Below are positions 1 through 6,261 of a DNA stretch of 6,261 bases, in pieces. Numbering within the stretch: the first letter of the stretch is position 1; each line of letters begins with the position of its first letter. Source of the DNA: JBCDBY01 sp039182715 (lineage in GTDB: Bacteria; Planctomycetota; PLA2); the NCBI GenBank assembly GCA_039182715.1, contig JBCDBY010000275.1:1-6261 (forward strand). The letters run 5' to 3'. The notes under the pieces are model-generated. The model worked only from the letters and a program-made list of their open reading frames with translations, did not search any database and was not told the DNA's origin. A program made the translations under genes and the position numbers.

Positions 1-56
1 CGGCCCCCAGCCTCCGGCCCCCAGCCTCCAGCCTCCGGCCTCCAGCCCCCGGCCAA
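1..56. repeat. Degenerate heptanucleotide tandem array
   Basis: Eight consecutive 7-base units start at base 1. The first seven fit the consensus CRGCCYC (cggcccc, cagcctc, cggcccc, cagcctc, cagcctc, cggcctc, cagcccc) and the eighth has decayed (cggccaa). The array has no spacers and is open at the left edge, so its true length is unknown. It lies 12 bases past the stop codon of the toroid gene, outside any gene I can support. Short heptamer arrays of this kind occur between genes in several bacterial groups and probably arise by replication slippage. No function can be read from it. It shows no clear hairpin with a T tract, so I do not call it a terminator. Confidence 0.85.
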
Positions 57-68
57 CCGGGCCACGCT

Positions 69-1298
69 CTAGCGCTGGAAGATCGGCAGGTAATTCGTCG
101 GCACCTGCAGCATGATCGCCGAGACGGCCGTCGCGTAGACGTCGCCGACGTGGCGGGACTCCCAGTAGGTGCGTCGCTTGCCGTCGGCGCCGCGCCGGTG
201 GCGCGCGATGCTCATCAGGTCGTCGCGCAGGCGCGTGTACCAGCGCCGCCACTCCTTGCCGCCACGCGTGTACCACGCCTGCGTCGCGTAGTAGCACCCG
301 TAGAAGTAGAAGTAGTGGTCGTGGTAGTCGCGCCAGATCGGCTCGTAGGTGTCTTCGATGTACTGCAGGCAGTCGACCAGGCGCGGCACGTTGCGGATCT
401 TGCGCTGCGCGCAATAGCGATCCAGCTCGCGCTGGTTGTAGAGGCCGGCCTGGTAGATCGTCGTGAGCCCCGCCGCCGTCAGCGCGAAGCTGTTGCGGTT
501 GAAGGGAACGTCGGAGTGCTGGTAGAGGAATGCGCCGCGATTCGGGTTGTTGCGCCCGACGACGGCGGACTCCATGACGTACTTGAGCGCCTTGTCGATC
601 GTCTCGCGCGGCACCTTGATGCCGATGTTGCGCGCCTCGCGCAGCGCCACCACCTGGCAGACGGTGATGGACATGTCCGAGTCCTGCGCGAGCGGCGCGT
701 AGCGCCAGCCGCCTTCCTTGTTCTGCGCGCGGTAGGTGAACTCGACCGCCTTGTCGAGCTTCTTGCGCAGCTTTGGATCGCCGGTCATGCCGTAGATCTC
801 GGTCAGGAACAGCAGGCTGAAGGCATGGCTGTACATGCGCGAGCCGTACGCGGTGATGTAGCCGTTGTCCCGCACGTGCTTGAGCACGAAGTCGAGCGCG
901 GCCCGCGTCGTGTCGCCGTAGGGGCCCTGACCCGGCAGGTGCCCGCCGGAGAGGAATGCCATGGCCGCGAGCGCGGTCACGCCCAGGTGCGGCAGGCCCT
1001 CGTGGGTCTGGTCGAGCGGCTGCAGGCGGTAGCCGTCGTTGATCTTGAATCCGATGCGGCCGTTCCAGGAACCCTTGGCTTCGCCCTTGGTGTTCTGCTG
1101 GTCCGCCAGCCAGCGAAGCGAGCCTTCGATGGCGGAGCGGGTACGGTCATCGACGAGCGAATCGCGCGGCGCTTTGTTGTCCTGGCCTCCCGGGGCCTTG
1201 GACTTGATGGCTTCGTCGCTGTGAGCGCGCGGCGCGAGAAGAACGACGCTCGCGACCATTACGACCGGTGCGAGCCAAACTGCCCAACGGTGCTGCAT
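69..1298 (-). CDS. Secreted terpenoid-cyclase/prenyltransferase-like alpha-toroid protein
   Basis: This 409-residue protein belongs to the prenyltransferase/squalene-oxidase repeat group. Its function is unknown. Residues 1-27 look like a signal peptide (hydrophobic 8-22, likely cut after AHS), so it is probably exported. The rest is helix-rich with toroid-type signatures: SLRWLADQQN (60-69), HLGVTALAAMAFL (104-116), MYSHAFSLLFL (155-165), a QW-like motif QNKEGGW (192-198) followed by RY, and DSDMSIT (206-212). An aromatic stretch occupies 325-343, and the C-terminus is VPTNYLPIFQR. DSDM sits where squalene-hopene cyclases carry DXDD, but the last Asp is missing. At 409 residues it is also much shorter than those enzymes (over 600), so cyclase activity is unlikely. 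The ATG at 1298 was chosen because it gives the signal peptide and has a weak GGA seven bases upstream. The frame stays open well upstream of it, but that part is a shadow of the neighbouring gene. It lies 86 bases after the propeller gene on the same strand and is probably co-transcribed. Confidence 0.88.
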   Translation of the reverse strand: MQHRWAVWLAPVVMVASVVLLAPRAHSDEAIKSKAPGGQDNKAPRDSLVDDRTRSAIEGSLRWLADQQNTKGEAKGSWNGRIGFKINDGYRLQPLDQTHEGLPHLGVTALAAMAFLSGGHLPGQGPYGDTTRAALDFVLKHVRDNGYITAYGSRMYSHAFSLLFLTEIYGMTGDPKLRKKLDKAVEFTYRAQNKEGGWRYAPLAQDSDMSITVCQVVALREARNIGIKVPRETIDKALKYVMESAVVGRNNPNRGAFLYQHSDVPFNRNSFALTAAGLTTIYQAGLYNQRELDRYCAQRKIRNVPRLVDCLQYIEDTYEPIWRDYHDHYFYFYGCYYATQAWYTRGGKEWRRWYTRLRDDLMSIARHRRGADGKRRTYWESRHVGDVYATAVSAIMLQVPTNYLPIFQR

Positions 1299-1384
1299 CA
1301 AGTTGTCCAACCCAGTATACGCGCGAGAGTGTCGCGAGGATGGGCCGTGTCCAAAGAACTTCTCGGCGAAGCGCGAGACGATCT
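1299..1384 (-). other. Intergenic stretch with weak RBS and two small hairpins
   Basis: These 86 bases separate the propeller gene from the toroid gene. On the minus strand a short Shine-Dalgarno-like GGA (1306-1308) lies seven bases before the ATG. TATACT (1319 down to 1314) resembles a -10 box, but no good -35 lies 16-18 bases upstream, and the resulting leader would be only a few bases long. Two small hairpins are visible: a 5-bp stem at 1361-1365/1374-1378 and another at 1322-1326/1332-1336. Neither is followed by a clean T run, so neither is a convincing terminator. The simplest reading is a read-through spacer within an operon, with a secondary promoter possible but unsupported. Confidence 0.3.
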
Positions 1385-4300
1385 TTATTTCGGACCGTAT
1401 CCGACGACGCGATTGCCCAGCGTGACGAGCAGAATGCCGTTCTGCACCTTTCCGTTGAACCAGCTGGCGTCCCCGACGCGCGGCTGCAGCATCTGCACGC
1501 GGCGGGCGTTCATGGGATCGACCAGCAGGAAGCGCAGACCGTCGCCGACGCGCAGTCCGCGGACCGGCACGAGCGCGACGGTGACGACGCCGTCGGAGCG
1601 GATCACGGAGGGGCGCGAGGCGGTGTCCTCGGCCAGCTCCAGCGGCGCGAACTTCTGCCCGAGTTCGGGCGGCTCCAGCATGAACAGGCGCGGCGGATCG
1701 TCGCCCGCGCCGCGGCCGACCAGCAGCAGCATCGAGTCGTGCATCGGCTGGTTGTCGGCGAGCGGCGCCGTGTTGACGTCGAGCAGCTCGGTGAGGCGAT
1801 GCTCGGAGACCGCCGTGCCGTCGCGCAGGTTGAGCACGGTGACCGCGCCGCTCCGCTCGATGGCGACGACGTGCTTGCCGACGACGCGCAGGTGGCGCAG
1901 GTAGCGCGTGCGGGCGCCGCGCGGCGGATCGTAGCGCCAGGCGACCACGTCGCGTCCGCTGCGCGCCGGATCGAGCAGGGCGATGCCGAACGAGCGCTGA
2001 TAGGTGGAGCTGCGCCGACCGCTTGTCGACGAGCCGTATCCGACCAGGATGCGGCCGTCCGGCAGCGTGATGAGCGGCAGGTTGGGGTGGGCGCTGCCGT
2101 CCTCCAACAAGCGCACCCGCGTTTCGATCGCGCCGCTCGAGGTGTCGAGGACGGTGATGTGCGCGGCCGCCGACGAGAGCACGACGAGACGGTCCCCGAG
2201 GACCGCGACCGCGCGCTCGTTGTGCCGCTCCCGATTGCGGATGCGCGGGATCGAGCGCGACCAGAGCGTGCGACCGCTGTCCGGGTCGAGCGCGCTGACG
2301 CGCAGCGAGTGACGCTCGTGGCGCCCGCTGGACACGAGGAAGACCTGGCCGTGGTGCTCGTGCAGCCGCAACCCCTCGTCGCCCTCGGGGATCGCGCGCA
2401 CGGCGATGGTGCGGCCGGATCCGGCGTCGAAGACGTGCACGGCGCGGTCGGTCGTGATGATCAACTTGCCGTTCGCCATGACGAACGGGCCGCTCGGCGG
2501 ACGGCCGACGCGCACGCGGTAGAGCTCGCGTCCGTTGCGCGCGTCGATCGCGACCGCTTCCTCGCCCAGTCGCACGACCACCGCGTCGCGCAGCGCGGGC
2601 GGCTTCTGGCCGAGCAGATCGGGGACGTCGACGTACTGGCCGTCGAACTGCAGGTCGAAGCGCTCGACGAGCGGCGGCTCGAGGTCGAGACGGTGCGCGC
2701 TGCGCCGCAGCGACGCGTACGGTTCCTTTTCCAGCCAGGCGTCGACCCAGGCGGCGGCACGCACCCGGGCGCCGTCGGCGCGCCGCACCTGCGCTTCGGG
2801 AAAGCCGCGGCGCAGGCGCTGCAGCGCGGCGAGCGCGGGACCGAACGCCTGGCGCGCGTGGTACGCCTCGAACAGCAGCGCCAGCGCGTCGGGCACCTGC
2901 GGCGAGTCGGGACGGTCGAGCAGGAAGCGCTGCACGACCGACGATGCCGCCTCGACCTCGCCCGCGGCGAGCCGGAGGCGGCCGAGCGTGATGATCGCCT
3001 CGTCGGCGGACTCGGCGTTGGCGTACATGCGCAGGCCGCGCTCGAGCGCGTCGAGATTGCCGCTCTCGATGGTGGCCTCGAACAGTTTGCGCGCGCGCCG
3101 CTCGTACGGCTCGTAGGGCTTGCGGCCGCGCAGGACGAGAATCCGTCGAATGGTGTCGGTCGCGAGCCGCGCGTCCGGTCCGGTCGGGTCCGCCTCCAGC
3201 AGCTTCTGCAGATCGGCCACCGCGCGCCGCGCGTCGTTGAGCTTGACGTGGATCAGCGCCATGCGGCGCAGCGCCCAGCCGCGGGCGGTGCGACCCGCCT
3301 CGTCGATGACGCGCTCGCCGAACCGCTTTTCGATCTGGCGCAGGTTGTTGAGGCGCCAGTCGGCGTCGGCTCCGTTCCCGAGCGCGCCTTCGAGTGCGCG
3401 TCGCGCCTCCCACTCGTGCTCCGCATCGGGCGCCGCCTTGAACGCGGACTCGAAGGCCGCCGCCGCGCGGTCGGGCGTCTCCTCGAGCACGAGGAACGCC
3501 TTACGCAGCAGCGCGCGGTGGAGTCCGGTGCGGGCGCGCTGGGCGAGGTAGGGCCGCGCGGTCTTCTCGGCGCGCTCGAGCGCCGCGCGGAAGCAGCGCG
3601 CGGCCTGCTCGAACTCGCCGACCGCGAGATGGATGTCGCCCGCCGCCAGATGCGACTCCGGCGCCTCCGGGTTGCGGCGCACGCCCTCCTGCGCGAGACG
3701 CAGCACGTCCTCGCGGCGGTAGCGCACGGTGAGCACGTCGGGTTCGCGACTGCTGTCCGCGGGTGCGGTGGTCGCGACCAGTGCGCCGGCGGCCCAGGTC
3801 AGGTGCACGCGACGGCCGGCGTCGATGCCGACGCGCTCGAAGCTGCCCGCCAGTTCGTTCCCGGTCTCGGGGTCGAGATGGAGAATCGAGCCGTAGGTCG
3901 GCACCCAGAGCCCGTCCTCCGCCAGGACGCCGCGTCCGGTGCCGAGATCGGAGTCGGGGAAGCGTGCCAGCCAATCCCGCTGCATCGCGCGGCGGTTGTT
4001 CGCCGGGTCGTCCTCGAGCCAGATCGCGAGCACGCCCTCGTCGCCGCCGAGGAAGAGCCGTTTGCCGTCGCTGCCGTGCAGACGACGAACTTCGAAGTGG
4101 AAGTCGTTGTAGCGCGCTGAGAAGCGCCACAGCTCCCGGCCGGTGCGACGGTGGTAGCAGATCACGTGCGTGCCGTCCGGCGGCGTCAGGATGACCTTGT
4201 CGTCGACGATCAGCGGGGGACCGTTGTCGATGTCACCCCAGCGGCGCGGCGCCTCGAACCAGAGGAAGGTCTTCGGGATCGGGAGGATGTCGTAGGTGCG

Positions 4301-5854
4301 TGCCCAGAGCGGCGCGCCCAGCACCGCGTCGATGGCGGTCACCACGCCCAGGTTCGTCCCGACGATGATCTGCCCGTTCGACTCCGCGACCGGCGTCGTG
4401 GCGAGCTCGTTCAGCTCGCGGCCGAACAGGTTGAGTTCGAGCTGTCCGTTCGAGAGCCGTGTCGCGTAGACCGGCTTTCCGGTGTGGCGGTCCACCGCGA
4501 GCAGATGCGTATGGATGATGCCTTCGCTGAACGCGGCGGGCGCGTAGACGCGGTTGCCGCGCACGAGCGGCGGGCCCACGATGGAGAGCTTCGCGAGTCG
4601 CTGTCCGAGCTCGTCGCTCTCGTCCGCGGGGTTCGCGGCGAGCTGCGCGGGCTCGTGGCTCCACAGTCGCTTGCCGCTCTCGAGGTCGATCGCGACGAGC
4701 CGGCGCTGCGGGATGTAGTAGGTGATCGGTACGCCCTGCAGGAACTGCGGGCGGAAGGGCACCCCGACCTCGATCGTGGCATAGACCACGCCGTCGATGA
4801 TGCTCGGCGCGAGAATCTGGTTGAGGTTGGTGCGTCCCTTGTTGTCGGGGAACGGCTTCTCGGGATAGCTCCAGAGCTCGTCGCCGGTGTACAGGTTGAG
4901 CGCCACCACGCGGCGCCCGTCGCTGTAGACGAGGTTGCCGCGCGCAATGGCCGGCTGCATCGGAGCGAATTCGCGCCAGCGGCGGCGCCACTCCTCGAAG
5001 TGCCGGACCCCGCGTCCCGCGCCGAAGCCGCGCTCCGGCTGGATCGGTTCATCGCTGGCGCGCTCGTCGAGCGCGAACGGGATCGAGTACGCGGGGAGCG
5101 GTGACGGGTCGGCAATCCGTCCGCTCGGGCGCAGGCGGATCGGCCCGGCGATGCGCGAGCGGCGTGCGTCGCCGCCCATCATCGGCCACTCCGACTCGGT
5201 GGCGCTCGGGATGGGCGCTTCCTCGTCCGACTCCGCACCGGCTGCGGGGGGCGGTCCGCCCCGTTCGTGGTCCCGGCGTGCCGCGAGCCGCAGGCGACCG
5301 GCGATGCCGTCGAGCGCGTCCGGGTGCATCTGGCCGACGCGCGCCAGGAGCAGGCGCGCCTCCGCCGCGTGGCCCCGCTGCAGCGCCCGGTCGGCGAGCG
5401 AGAGCGTCGCGGCGAGTCCGGCGCGCGTGCCTTCGAAGCGCAGGATGACGGTGCGCAGACCGTCTTCGTCCTGGACGGCGAGTGCCTGTCGCAGGAGCTC
5501 GTCGGCGATGCCGCCGAAGAGCTTCTCGTAGGTGGCGCGCATCGGCTGGGCCCAGCCGGCGAGGATCTCCAGCGCCCGCTGGCGCGCCCCGACGAACGCG
5601 GTCGGCGCGCGGCCCGGGCGCACGCGGCCCTCGGCGATGAAGGCGCGCGGATGCTCGTCGAAGACCACCTGCAGCAGACGCGCCGCCTTCTCGATGTTTC
5701 CGGAGGCGGTGGCGACCTTGGCGTCGGCGATCGCCTGCTCGGCGGCGGACGGCGTGCTGACCCAGAAAGGGCGATTGGCGTCGTCCGCGAAGAGCGCGGA
5801 AGAGAACAGGACAACGAACGCGAAGACGGGGAGACGCAGGCGGGTTCCTCGCAC
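1385..5854 (-). CDS. Large exported double PQQ-like beta-propeller protein with TPR repeats
   Basis: The 1489-residue product has a signal peptide at 1-23 (cut likely after LFA, before DD). A TPR-like helical region follows (for example 36-69), then a Pro/Ala/Glu-rich linker near 200-222. From WPMMGGDARRSR (starting W223) the first PQQ-like propeller begins, with clear blades at about 296-710. Its repeated [AV]-[IVL]-[DN]-x3-G-x2-[LV]-[WY] signatures include TGDELW (W328), SGKRLW (W398), TGKPVY (Y463), GAPLW (W517) and TGRELW (W576). A TPR block spans about 712-1060, with units near 735-765, 860-893, 950-985 and 985-1025. A second propeller runs from about 1062 to the end, with AIDARNGRELY, SGRTLW (W1198) and VLDTSSG. 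This fits the BamB/PQQ-binding-like scaffold fold rather than a proven PQQ dehydrogenase. I cannot assign a substrate or partner. The start is GTG with no visible Shine-Dalgarno. It lies 12 bases after the preceding stop, which suggests translational coupling. No downstream ATG would preserve the signal peptide. Confidence 0.9.
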   Translation of the reverse strand: MRGTRLRLPVFAFVVLFSSALFADDANRPFWVSTPSAAEQAIADAKVATASGNIEKAARLLQVVFDEHPRAFIAEGRVRPGRAPTAFVGARQRALEILAGWAQPMRATYEKLFGGIADELLRQALAVQDEDGLRTVILRFEGTRAGLAATLSLADRALQRGHAAEARLLLARVGQMHPDALDGIAGRLRLAARRDHERGGPPPAAGAESDEEAPIPSATESEWPMMGGDARRSRIAGPIRLRPSGRIADPSPLPAYSIPFALDERASDEPIQPERGFGAGRGVRHFEEWRRRWREFAPMQPAIARGNLVYSDGRRVVALNLYTGDELWSYPEKPFPDNKGRTNLNQILAPSIIDGVVYATIEVGVPFRPQFLQGVPITYYIPQRRLVAIDLESGKRLWSHEPAQLAANPADESDELGQRLAKLSIVGPPLVRGNRVYAPAAFSEGIIHTHLLAVDRHTGKPVYATRLSNGQLELNLFGRELNELATTPVAESNGQIIVGTNLGVVTAIDAVLGAPLWARTYDILPIPKTFLWFEAPRRWGDIDNGPPLIVDDKVILTPPDGTHVICYHRRTGRELWRFSARYNDFHFEVRRLHGSDGKRLFLGGDEGVLAIWLEDDPANNRRAMQRDWLARFPDSDLGTGRGVLAEDGLWVPTYGSILHLDPETGNELAGSFERVGIDAGRRVHLTWAAGALVATTAPADSSREPDVLTVRYRREDVLRLAQEGVRRNPEAPESHLAAGDIHLAVGEFEQAARCFRAALERAEKTARPYLAQRARTGLHRALLRKAFLVLEETPDRAAAAFESAFKAAPDAEHEWEARRALEGALGNGADADWRLNNLRQIEKRFGERVIDEAGRTARGWALRRMALIHVKLNDARRAVADLQKLLEADPTGPDARLATDTIRRILVLRGRKPYEPYERRARKLFEATIESGNLDALERGLRMYANAESADEAIITLGRLRLAAGEVEAASSVVQRFLLDRPDSPQVPDALALLFEAYHARQAFGPALAALQRLRRGFPEAQVRRADGARVRAAAWVDAWLEKEPYASLRRSAHRLDLEPPLVERFDLQFDGQYVDVPDLLGQKPPALRDAVVVRLGEEAVAIDARNGRELYRVRVGRPPSGPFVMANGKLIITTDRAVHVFDAGSGRTIAVRAIPEGDEGLRLHEHHGQVFLVSSGRHERHSLRVSALDPDSGRTLWSRSIPRIRNRERHNERAVAVLGDRLVVLSSAAAHITVLDTSSGAIETRVRLLEDGSAHPNLPLITLPDGRILVGYGSSTSGRRSSTYQRSFGIALLDPARSGRDVVAWRYDPPRGARTRYLRHLRVVGKHVVAIERSGAVTVLNLRDGTAVSEHRLTELLDVNTAPLADNQPMHDSMLLLVGRGAGDDPPRLFMLEPPELGQKFAPLELAEDTASRPSVIRSDGVVTVALVPVRGLRVGDGLRFLLVDPMNARRVQMLQPRVGDASWFNGKVQNGILLVTLGNRVVGYGPK

Positions 5855-5866
5855 GGTGGAATTATC

Positions 5867-6261
5867 TCACAGCATGTTGTTGATGCGCCGCAGCGTCCAC
5901 TCGACGCCGAGCAGCAGCGCGAACAGCCAGAGCACCCAGGCGCGGTCCCAGAGCGTCACGCGGATCGGTTCGCCGCTGCGCACGATGGTCGTGGGCGGCA
6001 CGATCTGATCCTCGATGATGCGCCGGAACTGTTCGGGCGCCAGCACGCGGCCACGGGAGGCCTGGGCCACACCGGTGAGCGTCGGCATGTCGACGAGCGG
6101 ATCGCGCAGCTCGAGCGTGGTCTCCTCGACGATGAAGGTCGCCTTGGCCGGCTCGCTGTCGTCCGGCAGGGACGCGCTCGAGCTGCGCGATCCGCTCGTC
6201 GACATGCCGACGCTCACCGGTGTGGCCCAGGCCTCCCGTGGCCGCGTGCTGGCGCCCGAAC
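5867..6261 (-). CDS. C-terminal fragment of a membrane-anchored vWA/GATase-type protein (partial)
   Basis: Only the end of this gene lies in the window. The last 101 residues, read from about 6172 down to the TGA at 5867, look genuine. They contain AKATFIVEETTLELRDP, then a segment ending in ASRGRVLAPEQFRRII, then a single membrane helix (AWVLWLFALLLGVEWTL) and a short basic tail, RRINNML. The pattern of a beta-rich segment, an x-LELRDP-like strand, a G-R-x-LAPE helix and a terminal membrane anchor resembles the C-termini of large planctomycete membrane proteins with vWA or glutamine-amidotransferase-like domains. Those proteins are usually encoded beside BatA-like genes. The upstream catalytic or binding domain is not present, so the family call is tentative. 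The frame stays open to the edge above 6174, but that part translates a reverse-complement copy of the gene itself (Ser-rich, MSVGMSTSGSRSSS) and should not be taken as protein sequence. It is followed after 12 bases by the propeller gene. Confidence 0.6.
   Translation of the reverse strand, partial: SGASTRPREAWATPVSVGMSTSGSRSSSASLPDDSEPAKATFIVEETTLELRDPLVDMPTLTGVAQASRGRVLAPEQFRRIIEDQIVPPTTIVRSGEPIRVTLWDRAWVLWLFALLLGVEWTLRRINNML
6031..6117 (+). repeat. Left arm of an exact 87-bp inverted repeat
   Basis: Every one of these 87 bases matches the reverse complement of 6175-6261. Identity ends abruptly after position 6117, where the two arms continue as tggtc and cgtcc. This arm lies inside the membrane-protein gene and, read on the minus strand, encodes its plausible sequence from LELRDP to LAPE. 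It is therefore the original copy and the other arm is the duplicate. Confidence 0.97.
6175..6261 (-). repeat. Right arm of the inverted repeat, ending at the window edge
   Basis: This arm is the exact reverse complement of 6031-6117, separated from it by a 57-base spacer (6118-6174). It runs to the last base of the window, so the repeat is at least 87 bp and may continue. Read in the frame of the membrane-protein gene it gives an antisense Ser/Arg-rich peptide, not a family-like sequence. The duplicate therefore breaks the gene at about 6174. A fold-back chimera at a contig end is the simplest explanation. A true genomic inversion-duplication is possible but less likely. Confidence 0.95.

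Noticed and set aside
69..1298. Calling the toroid protein a squalene-hopene cyclase
   Set aside because: It is far too short, it carries a signal peptide, and the catalytic DXDD reads DSDM.
1314..1319. TATACT as a -10 promoter box for the toroid gene
   Set aside because: No matching -35 hexamer lies at normal spacing, and the implied leader would be too short to place the weak ribosome site well.
1361..1378. Possible terminator hairpin after the propeller gene
   Set aside because: The stem is only 5 bp with an 8-base loop, and the following bases have no clean T run.
150..1904. A 584-codon plus-strand open frame with a run of valines
   Set aside because: The valine run is the antisense of the Tyr/Phe/His-rich segment of the toroid protein. 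The frame crosses two real genes and shows no family features.
1299..3413. Upstream extension of the toroid frame into the propeller gene (giving a 1114-aa protein)
   Set aside because: The extension is Arg/Ala-rich shadow sequence overlapping a well-supported gene on the same strand. The internal ATG at 1298 begins a proper signal peptide.
1268..4120. A 950-codon open frame on the plus strand
   Set aside because: It is antisense to the propeller gene. It is Arg/Ala/Val-rich with no domain signature, and long stop-free antisense frames are expected at this GC content.
1385..5854. Calling the propeller protein a PQQ-dependent alcohol or glucose dehydrogenase
   Set aside because: The blade motifs resemble BamB-type structural repeats. 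I see no convincing cofactor-binding or catalytic set, and the TPR-bridged two-propeller layout does not match those enzymes.

Overview
This is a GC-rich window with three minus-strand genes, read from high to low coordinates. They are the C-terminal end of a membrane protein (to 5867), a very large exported beta-propeller/TPR protein (5854 to 1385), and an exported terpenoid-cyclase-like alpha-toroid protein (1298 to 69). The large propeller/TPR protein, the secreted toroid protein ending in YLPIFQR, and the tail of what looks like a vWA/glutamine-amidotransferase-type membrane protein together suggest an uncultured member of the Planctomycetota. This is inferred from gene types and gene order recalled for that phylum. 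No rRNA or other marker is present, so it is not proven.

Layout: positions 1-56 are an array of degenerate heptamers just downstream of the last gene. Positions 69-1298 encode the toroid protein (409 aa). Positions 1299-1384 are a short intergenic stretch without a convincing terminator. Positions 1385-5854 encode a 1489-aa protein with a signal peptide, a helical-repeat N-terminus, a first PQQ-like propeller, a TPR block and a second PQQ-like propeller. A 12-base gap separates it from the membrane-protein tail at 5867 and above. At the right edge, 6175-6261 is an exact reverse complement of 6031-6117, with a 57-base spacer. The upstream part of the membrane-protein frame is therefore unreliable, and the fold-back is most simply an assembly or library artefact at a contig end.

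The tight spacing suggests one operon. The two complete products both carry signal peptides, and the partial one has a C-terminal membrane anchor, so all three probably work at or outside the cytoplasmic membrane. Their biochemical function is unknown. In Planctomycetota, similar genes are often found near MoxR ATPase, DUF58 and BatA-like genes, which would lie beyond the right edge here. There are no RNA genes, CRISPR arrays, insertion sequences or recognisable defence genes.
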